A stretch of 6,159 nucleotides of DNA, taken from Clostridia bacterium. GTDB lineage: Bacteria; Bacillota_A; Clostridia; Christensenellales; Aristaeellaceae. Shown here piece by piece: positions 1 to 6,159 of this stretch. The position numbers and the translations under genes are program-made. The DNA lies in NCBI GenBank assembly GCA_017481065.1, contig JAFUPT010000154.1, positions 1 through 6,159 of the forward strand. The letters run 5' to 3'. Within the stretch, counting starts at the first letter, position 1. Every line of letters begins with the position of its first letter. Below the pieces are notes generated by a model. That model made no database searches and had not been told where the DNA came from. It saw nothing but the letters and a program-made list of their open reading frames with translations.

Positions 1-184
1 CCTCACCCGTTCCCTTCCGCGCCTCAGCTCGCCAAAGCCTCGGCCCTTCCAGAAACCAGTCAGGCGTTTACTCTCTCAGAATCTGACTGTTCTTTTCTTA
101 ATCTACTTTATTCGCTGTATCGTTTTCAAGGATCGTTCGTCATCGCTCGCCTGCGTTGTTTCCGCTGTTCTCGCGACAACGTTT
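1..184 (-). other. Probable rRNA operon leader (5' part of transcript leaving the left edge)
   Basis: This is the stretch downstream of the strong minus-strand promoter, and no protein frame is convincing in it. Read on the minus strand, it contains GATCCTTGAAAACGATAC (plus 117-134), which resembles the boxA-type antitermination motif (TTTGAAAACT) of Firmicute rRNA leaders and spacers. Two stem-loops flank it: CGTTGT/ACAACG (plus 154-159 with 176-181) and CAGTCAG/CTGACTG (plus 57-63 with 83-89). I do not recognise any mature 16S, 23S, 5S or tRNA sequence, so the structural RNA would start beyond base 1. The rRNA assignment is an inference from promoter strength plus the boxA-like motif; a leader of some other highly expressed stable RNA is possible. 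Confidence 0.5.
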
Positions 185-187
185 AAG

Positions 188-216
188 AGTATATCAAAAA
201 CAAATGGGTTTGTCAA
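188..216 (-). promoter_or_regulatory. Strong rRNA-type sigma-A promoter
   Basis: On the minus strand the -35 box is a perfect TTGACA (plus 211-216) and the -10 box is TATACT (plus 188-193), separated by exactly 17 bp. Transcription would start near plus 182-184 and run leftward. Eleven of twelve core bases match the consensus, the best score of any promoter in the window, as expected for an rRNA operon. Confidence 0.85.
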
Positions 217-250
217 CCCCTTTTTTCAAATTTTTTGAAATAATTTTTTT
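217..250 (-). promoter_or_regulatory. UP-like A-tract element upstream of the rRNA-type promoter
   Basis: Immediately upstream of the minus-strand -35 box lies an A/T-rich block with three minus-strand A-tracts and a 7-bp inverted repeat TTTCAAA/TTTGAAA (224-230 with 234-240). Such tracts upstream of rRNA promoters bind the alpha C-terminal domain of RNA polymerase. The block also lies in the 5' region of the divergent gene at 284, so it could serve both directions. I found no clear plus-strand promoter here. Confidence 0.55.
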
Positions 251-283
251 GAGGGGTGAATAGGCTGGTTTTGAGGTGGTTTC

Positions 284-1357
284 GTGAAACGATTGCTACA
301 TATAATTGCGCTGATTCTTGTAATCGCGCTGGCTGTGGGCGCGGCGCACATTTCCGGCCTCCTGCCCGCAGATAACCGCGCTTTTGTAGAAAAAAAGTAT
401 TCCGGCTGGAACGGCGTTCTGCGCGCGTGGGTGGTGTCAAATTGGAGCTGCGCAGGAAGTTTTAACAGCTGGCTGAACCGCTGCGCCGGGGAATTTGAGA
501 AGGCGCACAACGGTGTGTATGTGGAATTCACCAGCGTGACAGTGCAGGCGCTGCGGGAAATGGGCAGCTCGGGACTGCGACCGCCGGAGCTTGTGTTCTT
601 TTCTCCGGGGATTCTGAATGATTCCAGCCTGCTGGAATATTGGGAGCCCGTGTGCATGGGCGGCTATATCTGGGTTTACAACACTGCGCTCACGGACGGC
701 GCGCCGGATATTCCCGTGCATTTGCCGGACGATGCGGGCCGCTGTTTCAGCCTGGCGAGCATCGGCCTGCTGGGCGGCGGCTCTGCCGGGGAGATCGAGA
801 TCGAGGAGCCGGGGATCGACCTGGGCCTGCCCGCTGTATCACAAAATACGGAGATTAGCCTGGATTCCTTCATCAACGGCGAGCTTCCCGCGCTGGTGAT
901 ATCGCAAAAAGAGCTGGCGCAGCTATCTTCCCTGCGGGACGCGGGCAGGGGGCCGGACTGGGCCTGCGCGGTGACCGGGCAATATGCGCTGGCGGACCAG
1001 CTGCTGATCGGCGGCGTTGTACTGCAAAATGATGAGAATGCGGCACAGCGCACGCCGCTGGCCCGGGATTTCCTGTCCTTTTTATTGGAGGAGGAGAGCC
1101 AGCAGGCGCTGTCTTCCATCGGCGCATTTCCCGTGACAAATGCAATTGCTTATACGGATTTTTCCGCCTACGCGCCCATGGAGCAGCTGCTGAAAAGCAG
1201 GGAGCAGATCATGCCGGATTTCTTTTCCGAATATCCGCAGCCCGGCGCGGCGGCGATTGTTCGGAAATATCTGGAAGGAAGGATTTCCGGCGGGGAGGCC
1301 ATGCGGCTGGCAACCGGCGCGGGATTATACGAAAATACCGCTTATATAAATAGGTAG
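284..1357 (+). CDS. Exported solute-binding-like protein, orphan
   Basis: The protein has 357 residues. Residues 1-27 form a basic then strongly hydrophobic segment typical of a signal peptide or membrane anchor. No lipobox cysteine follows it (the first Cys is residue 56), so it is not an obvious lipoprotein. The segment around 69-82 (GEFEKAHNGVYVEF) matches the typical first strand region of family-1 extracellular solute-binding proteins. Residues 256-286 (ending QQALSSIGAFPV) match their C-terminal hinge region. At 357 residues it is shorter than the usual 400-450. The GTG start is supported by GAGGTGG at 273-279. No ABC permease or ATPase gene is adjacent, so the ligand and transporter are unknown. 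It may be a sensor-type binding protein. The family call is moderately sure; the function is unknown. Confidence 0.65.
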   Translation: MKRLLHIIALILVIALAVGAAHISGLLPADNRAFVEKKYSGWNGVLRAWVVSNWSCAGSFNSWLNRCAGEFEKAHNGVYVEFTSVTVQALREMGSSGLRPPELVFFSPGILNDSSLLEYWEPVCMGGYIWVYNTALTDGAPDIPVHLPDDAGRCFSLASIGLLGGGSAGEIEIEEPGIDLGLPAVSQNTEISLDSFINGELPALVISQKELAQLSSLRDAGRGPDWACAVTGQYALADQLLIGGVVLQNDENAAQRTPLARDFLSFLLEEESQQALSSIGAFPVTNAIAYTDFSAYAPMEQLLKSREQIMPDFFSEYPQPGAAAIVRKYLEGRISGGEAMRLATGAGLYENTAYINR

Positions 1358-1419
1358 ATATCCGGACAAAAATGCTTCCGAAATCACAAAAAAGCATGAG
1401 ACAAAGCGTATATTTTGCC

Positions 1420-1448
1420 TTGATGATGTGATACGAACATGATATAAT
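1420..1448 (+). promoter_or_regulatory. Extended -10 promoter for the rRNA methyltransferase gene
   Basis: TTGATG (1420-1425), a 17-bp spacer and a perfect TATAAT (1443-1448) form the core. The -10 box is preceded by TG one base upstream, giving an extended -10 (TGATATAAT). Transcription would begin near 1455, leaving a leader of about 50 nt. This indicates that the methyltransferase gene has its own transcript rather than being in an operon with the upstream gene. Confidence 0.75.
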
Positions 1449-1505
1449 TTGGGGAGAAATGTTACATAAATTGCAGAAACACGAATATTCCGGGAGAAGA
1501 AAAAT

Positions 1506-2828
1506 ATGATGCCGCTGCCGACTGAATTTATGGAAATGATCGCAAAAATGCTGGGAGAAGAAGCCCCGGCATTTTTCGCGTCCCTTGAGGAAAAGCCCAC
1601 CCTGGCGCTGCGGGTAAATCCCCTGCGAAAACATGCCCGGGAGGCCGCCGCGCCCTTCATCGCGGGCGGCGTGCCCTGGGAGGAAAATGGATATTACATC
1701 GCCGCAGGAACCCGCCCCGGCGCGGGTATTGCGCACGCCGCGGGGGCCTTTTATTTGCAGGAAGCCAGCGCGATGGTGAGCGTGGCCGCGCTGCAGCCGG
1801 TTCCCGGCGAGCGCATACTCGATCTCTGCGCCGCGCCCGGCGGCAAGACCACGCAAATTGCGGCGGCGCTGGCGGGCGAGGGGCTGCTGGTAAGCAACGA
1901 ACCGGAGCCCGGCCGGGCAAAGGTGCTGGCAGCGAACCTGGAGCGCATGGGCGTGCAGAACGCCATCGCCGTAAACGCCTACCCGGACGCGCTGGCAAAG
2001 CGCTGGAGCGGATATTTTGACGCGATCCTCTGCGACGCACCCTGCTCCGGCGAGGGCATGTTCCGCCGCGAGCCGGATTCCCGCCTTGAATGGAAGCCGG
2101 GGGCCCCGGCGGGCTGCGCCAAGCGGCAGGCGGAGATTCTGGACCGCGCCGCAGAGCTATTGCGGCCCGGCGGGCGGCTGGTTTACTCCACCTGCACCTT
2201 CAATCCCAGCGAAAATGAGGATACCATTTCCGCCTTCCTCGCCCGGCGCCCGGATTTCGCAGCTGAGGATTTTGAGCTGCCGGGTCTTGGCGCCTCCACA
2301 AACGGCTGCATGCGCATCTGGCCGCACCGGGTCGCGGGCGACGGGCATTTTTGCGCGCGGCTGCGGAAATCCGGGGATGAGCGGCTTCCCGCTCCCGATT
2401 TCAGGAACGACAAGGCGGATTTGCAGCTCATCCGGCAGCTGGAGGGCGAGGTTTGCCCATTGCCCGGCAGTTTCCAGCGCTTTGCGCGGATGGGGGATTA
2501 CCTTTATGCGCTGCCAAGCGAATGCCCGGATGTGAAGGGCCTGAAGCTCACCCGGCAGGGCGTATGCCTGCTGCGCATCGGCAAAAACTACATTGAGCCC
2601 CAGCATGCGCTGGCGATGGCCATCGATCCATCCGCCGCGCTGCGCAAAATTGCGCTGGATGACGCGCAGGCGGCGAAATACCTCGCCGGAGAAACGTTAA
2701 ATTTTGATTGCGATAAGGGCTGGACGCTGGTTTGCTGGCAAAATATGGCGCTCGGCTGGGGAAAAGCCTCCAACGGACAGGTAAAAAATCACTTGCCGAA
2801 GGGGTTGCGGCTGAGTCTGCACCTGTGA
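1506..2828 (+). CDS. rsmF: 16S rRNA (cytosine-5) methyltransferase, RsmF/NOL1-NOP2-Sun family
   Basis: This 440-residue enzyme should transfer a methyl group from S-adenosylmethionine to carbon 5 of a cytosine in 16S rRNA (C1407 region, by analogy with RsmF/YebU). Residues 1-100 fit the family's N-terminal RNA-binding part (TLALRVNPL at 32-40). The SAM-binding motif DLCAAPGGKT is at 106-115. Motif IV DAPCSGEGMF is at 177-186 with Cys180, and motif VI YSTCTFNPSENE is at 227-238 with Cys230. These two cysteines match the product-release and nucleophile positions. Residues from about 290 to the NHLPKGLR ending fit the RsmF C-terminal and PUA-like domains. The ATG at 1506 has GGGAG at 1492-1496; a second ATG follows immediately. 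The family is certain; the exact target base is inferred. The stop codon lies inside a 15-nt sequence repeated at the end of asnA. Confidence 0.92.
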   Translation: MMPLPTEFMEMIAKMLGEEAPAFFASLEEKPTLALRVNPLRKHAREAAAPFIAGGVPWEENGYYIAAGTRPGAGIAHAAGAFYLQEASAMVSVAALQPVPGERILDLCAAPGGKTTQIAAALAGEGLLVSNEPEPGRAKVLAANLERMGVQNAIAVNAYPDALAKRWSGYFDAILCDAPCSGEGMFRREPDSRLEWKPGAPAGCAKRQAEILDRAAELLRPGGRLVYSTCTFNPSENEDTISAFLARRPDFAAEDFELPGLGASTNGCMRIWPHRVAGDGHFCARLRKSGDERLPAPDFRNDKADLQLIRQLEGEVCPLPGSFQRFARMGDYLYALPSECPDVKGLKLTRQGVCLLRIGKNYIEPQHALAMAIDPSAALRKIALDDAQAAKYLAGETLNFDCDKGWTLVCWQNMALGWGKASNGQVKNHLPKGLRLSLHL

Positions 2829-2905
2829 CGGGGGAGAAGTAGGAGACGTTAGGGGACTCCGTCCCCTAAAACCCCTGCCAGGGGGAATGATTCCCCCTGG
2901 ACCCC
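2823..2905 (+). repeat. 3'-flank hairpin array A (after rsmF)
   Basis: It begins with CTGTGACGGGGGAGA (2823-2837), which spans the rsmF stop and is identical to 5990-6004. Two perfect hairpins follow. The first has arms TTAGGGGAC (2849-2857) and GTCCCCTAA (2861-2869) with loop TCC. The second has arms CCAGGGGGAA (2878-2887) and TTCCCCCTGG (2891-2900) with loop TGA. The linker AACCCCTG lies between them and ACCCC follows. Neither hairpin is followed by a T-run, so they are not ordinary terminators. Related arrays follow gdhA and asnA. Confidence 0.8.
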
Positions 2906-2985
2906 TCAGTAAAAATCGCACCGGACTGGCGCGCTTTTAAAAAATAACAGAAAAATAACAATATATGTTTACGGTCGCACACATA

Positions 2986-3216
2986 GGTGCGCCCCTGCGG
3001 GGGAGCCGACACCTCATCAGTCATGCTGCGCATGACAGCTTCTCCTCAAGGAGAAACCTTTTGGGGACGAACAACCCCTCAGTCTGCTTTGCAGACAGCT
3101 CCCCCACGGAGGGAGGCCGAAGGCCGACTAGCGGCGTGCACACCGGATGTGCCGCCGCGTAGCCGCGACATGCTGAAAGCATGGGGCAGCCGACTCTGCA
3201 CAGGGGAGCCTTTTGA
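2986..3216. repeat. Composite double-hairpin intergenic repeat
   Basis: No credible gene lies here. Two tandem units share the order CCTCA..AGTC, hairpin, CAGCT, hairpin. Unit 1 has GTCATGC/GCATGAC (3020-3036) and TTCTCC/GGAGAA (3040-3055). Unit 2 has GTCTGC/GCAGAC (3082-3096) and CTCCC/GGGAG (3099-3115). Partial units flank them: CCCC-TGC-GGGG and GGGGAGCC near 2992-3007, and AGGGGAGCCTTTTGAG at 3202-3217. GCCGAC occurs three times (3005-3010, 3123-3128, 3189-3194). A bulged long stem (3128-3162) and CATGCT/AGCATG (3169-3183) lie in the middle. It resembles a mosaic of non-autonomous palindromic elements. Just upstream, AAAAATAACA occurs twice (2940-2949, 2951-2960); otherwise I see nothing in 2906-2985. 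Confidence 0.7.
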
Positions 3217-3236
3217 GTTCTATTCCAAAATTTCTT

Positions 3237-3261
3237 AAAGGCACGCGTATGCGTGCCTTTT
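3237..3261. terminator. Bidirectional intrinsic terminator between rsmF and gdhA
   Basis: Arms AAAGGCACGC (3237-3246) and GCGTGCCTTT (3251-3260) form a 10-bp perfect stem with loop GTAT. It ends in TTTT on the plus strand and CCTTTAAGAAATTTT on the minus strand, so it can stop both the rsmF transcript and the convergent gdhA transcript. The same stem recurs after asnA at 6107-6129. Confidence 0.85.
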
Positions 3262-3270
3262 CTGGGGTTT

Positions 3271-3322
3271 CCAAAGGGACACTGTCCCTTTGGTCGGGGG
3301 CCTGGGGGCGGACAGCCCCCAG
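3271..3322 (-). repeat. 3'-flank hairpin array B (after gdhA)
   Basis: Read in the gdhA direction, it has a hairpin with arms CTGGGGGC/GCCCCCAG (plus 3302-3309 and 3315-3322), the linker GCCCCCGA, and a hairpin with 10-bp arms CCAAAGGGAC/GTCCCTTTGG (plus 3271-3280 and 3284-3293, 3-nt loop). AAACCCC and the terminator follow. The order (hairpin, C-rich linker, CCAAAGGG hairpin, AAACC, GGCACGC terminator) is the same as after asnA. It therefore belongs to the gdhA 3' end. Confidence 0.8.
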
Positions 3323-3345
3323 CGCATACCCAAATTCAATTCTTC

Positions 3346-4764
<1,419 letters not shown>

Positions 4765-4866
4765 TATGTAAAAGTGTTATTATTTTGCGCAGTTTCGAGC
4801 TGTAATACTGCATCTTTCACAGATTCATAACCTGAATTCATGCCTGCATGCACATTTTGAATCCCA

Positions 4867-4886
4867 TTCCTGCAATTTGGCAGGAA
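4867..4886. promoter_or_regulatory. Inverted repeat in the gdhA-asnA control region, possible operator
   Basis: TTCCTGC (4867-4873) and GCAGGAA (4880-4886) form a perfect 7-bp inverted repeat around AATTTG. Outer bases CCATT/AATGG can extend it across a short bulge. It lies 38 bp upstream of the asnA -35 box, a plausible activator position, and upstream of both start sites, so it is probably seen as DNA. No known regulator is recognised. Confidence 0.4.
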
Positions 4887-4924
4887 ATGAATGGAATTTG
4901 CCCTCAGAAAATATGCGGAAAGCC

Positions 4925-4953
4925 TTGCATTGTTTACGCACAAAGGCTATAAT
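4925..4953 (+). promoter_or_regulatory. asnA promoter
   Basis: TTGCAT (4925-4930), a 17-bp spacer and a perfect TATAAT (4948-4953) form the core. Transcription would start near 4960, about 25 nt before the asnA ATG. This leaves no room for a T-box or other leader riboswitch and rules out the upstream in-frame ATG at 4877. Confidence 0.85.
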
Positions 4954-4969
4954 CATTTTATATTTGTCC

Positions 4970-4975
4970 GGGAGG
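4970..4975 (+). promoter_or_regulatory. asnA ribosome binding site, decides the start
   Basis: GGGAGG stands 9 nt before the ATG at 4985. The longer in-frame start at 4877 lacks such a site, lies upstream of the promoter, and would add 36 residues unlike any AsnA. Confidence 0.85.
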
Positions 4976-4984
4976 TTTTTCCCC

Positions 4985-5995
4985 ATGAACAAGATTTTCA
5001 TCCCCGAGGGATATTCTACGCCGCTGAACGTTTACGATATGCAGGTGGCCATCGAATTCATCAAGCACAATTTCCAGAAGGAGCTTTCCCACTCGCTGAA
5101 CCTGCGCCGGGTTTCCGCGCCGCTGTTCGTTACGGAATCCTCCGGCCTGAACGACAACCTGAACGGCTTTGAGCGCCCCGTATCCTTTGATGTGCCCGCC
5201 GTGGGCCAGGAGGGCCAGGTGGTGCATTCCCTGGCAAAGTGGAAGCGCTTCGCCCTGAAGAAATATGGCTTCCGCGTGGGCAAGGGCCTCTACACCGATA
5301 TGAACGCCATCCGCCGCGACGAGGATCTGGACAACATCCATTCTGTGTATGTGGACCAGTGGGACTGGGAAAAGGTGATCCGCCGCGAGGACAGGACTCT
5401 GGATTACCTCAAGTCCGTCGCCGGGGAGATCGTGCACTGCATCTGCGATGTTTCCGACCGCCTGCGCCGCGAGTTTTCCAGCATTGATGTGAAGCTCTCC
5501 CGCGATATGGCGGCCATCACCACCCAGGAGCTGGAGGATATGTTTCCCGATATTCCCGGCGGCAGCCAGCGCGAATCCGCCTTCCTCGAGAAGCACAAGA
5601 CCGCCCTGCTGATGCAGATCGGCGGCAAGCTGCGAAGCGGCAAGCCCCACGATGGCCGCGCCCCTGACTACGACGACTGGGCCCTCAACGGCGATATCCT
5701 CTTCTGGAACGATGTGCTGGGCCGCTCCTTTGAAATTTCTTCCATGGGCGTGCGCGTGGATGCTGAATCCCTCGACCGCCAGCTCAGCATTTCCGGCTGC
5801 GACGACCGCCGGAGCCTGCCCTTCCACAAGCTGCTGCTCAATGATGAGCTGCCGCTCACCATCGGCGGCGGTATCGGCCAGAGCCGCCTCTGCATGCTGA
5901 TGATCGGCTGCGCCCATATCGGCGAGGTGCAGTCCTCCATCTGGGATAAGGAAACCATGGAGAAGTGCGCCGAGGCCGGGATCATGCTGCTGTGA
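4985..5995 (+). CDS. asnA: Aspartate--ammonia ligase (ammonia-dependent asparagine synthetase)
   Basis: This 336-residue cytosolic enzyme converts aspartate, ATP and free ammonia to asparagine, AMP and pyrophosphate. It has the AsnA fold related to class II aminoacyl-tRNA synthetases, close to the 330 residues of the E. coli enzyme. Landmarks are SAPLFV near 44-49 followed by GLNDNLNG (54-61), HSLAKWKR (81-88), the motif-2-like segment DMNAIRRDEDLDNIHSVYVD (105-124), DYDDWALNGDI (228-238), and the motif-3-like GGGIGQSRLCML (294-305) with its ATP-contacting arginine (Arg301). It is complete and single-cistron, divergent from gdhA. A short leader argues against T-box control, which is known for asnA in some Firmicutes. 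Its stop codon lies in a 15-nt sequence shared with the end of rsmF. Confidence 0.97.
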   Translation: MNKIFIPEGYSTPLNVYDMQVAIEFIKHNFQKELSHSLNLRRVSAPLFVTESSGLNDNLNGFERPVSFDVPAVGQEGQVVHSLAKWKRFALKKYGFRVGKGLYTDMNAIRRDEDLDNIHSVYVDQWDWEKVIRREDRTLDYLKSVAGEIVHCICDVSDRLRREFSSIDVKLSRDMAAITTQELEDMFPDIPGGSQRESAFLEKHKTALLMQIGGKLRSGKPHDGRAPDYDDWALNGDILFWNDVLGRSFEISSMGVRVDAESLDRQLSISGCDDRRSLPFHKLLLNDELPLTIGGGIGQSRLCMLMIGCAHIGEVQSSIWDKETMEKCAEAGIMLL

Positions 5996-6094
5996 CGGGG
6001 GAGACGCTTAGGGGACGCCGCCAAGGGACACTGTCCCTTGGAACCCTGCTGGGGCGCTGCCCCAGACCCCGCCAAAGGGCGAGCCGCCCTTTGG
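5990..6094 (+). repeat. 3'-flank hairpin array C (after asnA)
   Basis: It starts with CTGTGACGGGGGAGA (5990-6004), identical to 2823-2837 and including the stop codon. Next comes a half hairpin TTAGGGGAC (6008-6016) lacking its partner arm. Three complete hairpins follow: CCAAGGGAC/GTCCCTTGG (6021-6041, loop ACT), CTGGGGC/GCCCCAG (6049-6065, loop GCT) and CCAAAGGGCG/CGCCCTTTGG (6072-6094, loop AGC). The linkers are AACCCTG and ACCCCG. AAACC and the terminator follow. Confidence 0.8.
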
Positions 6095-6106
6095 AAACCG
6101 CACAAA

Positions 6107-6129
6107 AAAGGCACGCAATGCGTGCCTTT
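6107..6129 (+). terminator. asnA intrinsic terminator
   Basis: Arms AAAGGCACGC (6107-6116) and GCGTGCCTTT (6120-6129) enclose loop AAT and are followed by AATATTTT. The stem is identical to the terminator at 3237-3260; only the loop differs. An A-run precedes it, so it could also work on the minus strand. The last 30 bases of the window hold nothing I can identify. Confidence 0.85.
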
Positions 6130-6159
6130 AATATTTTAAATCCCTGTCCCACCATGGGA

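Noticed and set aside
1372..1397. ATGCTT/AAGCAT stem after the solute-binding-like gene as a terminator
   Set aside because: Six pairs, a 14-nt loop and no T-run; too weak to call.
2917..2938. Possible terminator after rsmF (CGCACC/GGCGCG followed by CTTTT)
   Set aside because: Only five pairs with an internal mismatch and a short T-run; the hairpin at 3237-3261 is far stronger.
3011..3120. CRISPR-like array from the two tandem units
   Set aside because: Only two units, direct abutment without regular spacers, and the units vary in sequence; no cas gene is present.
2965..3238. Small plus-strand frames of 65 and 83 codons in the intergenic repeat
   Set aside because: They translate the palindromic repeat, have no ribosome sites and no protein-like composition.
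4877..4984. In-frame 36-residue N-terminal extension of asnA
   Set aside because: The promoter at 4925-4953 and the ribosome site at 4970-4975 lie within it, and AsnA proteins begin with the sequence encoded from 4985.
4958..5917. 319-codon open frame on the minus strand opposite asnA
   Set aside because: Same pattern: biased Ala/Gly/His/Val composition, no ribosome site, and the other strand is clearly asnA.

Overview
The window looks like chromosomal DNA from a GC-rich Firmicute, most likely a gut Clostridia lineage such as Oscillospiraceae or a relative. This is an inference. It rests on strong GGGAGG-type ribosome sites, housekeeping promoters with 17-bp spacers, the families of the encoded proteins, and gene ends crowded with GC-rich hairpin repeats of a style I associate with such genomes. 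No phage, transposase, CRISPR or defence gene is visible.

Layout. Bases 1-250 hold a very strong minus-strand promoter (TTGACA, 17 bp, TATACT) with an A-tract UP-like element and a leader containing a boxA-like motif. This is probably the start of an rRNA operon running off the left edge. Head to head with it is a 357-residue exported protein resembling an ABC-transporter solute-binding protein (284-1357), with no permease or ATPase nearby. An extended -10 promoter then drives an RsmF/NOL1-NOP2-Sun type rRNA cytosine-5 methyltransferase (1506-2828). Bases 2829-3345 contain no believable gene; they are filled with hairpin repeats and a terminator. An NADP-type glutamate dehydrogenase (gdhA, 3346-4692, minus) and an ammonia-dependent asparagine synthetase (asnA, 4985-5995, plus) are transcribed divergently from a 292-bp control region, and each has a well-formed promoter. 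Repeats and a terminator close the window.

Functionally, gdhA and asnA both fix free ammonium, into glutamate and into asparagine, so the divergent pair forms a small ammonium-assimilation locus. The rRNA-type promoter and the rRNA methyltransferase are translation-related. All four protein genes appear to be transcribed singly.

The most unusual content is non-coding. Three gene 3' ends carry arrays of near-perfect 7-10 bp hairpins, mostly with 3-nt loops, whose stem sequences differ in a compensated way while short C-rich linkers recur. Two of these arrays are joined to their genes by an identical 15-nt sequence that includes the stop codon. Two terminators share an identical 10-bp stem. 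A separate composite double-hairpin repeat fills 2986-3216.
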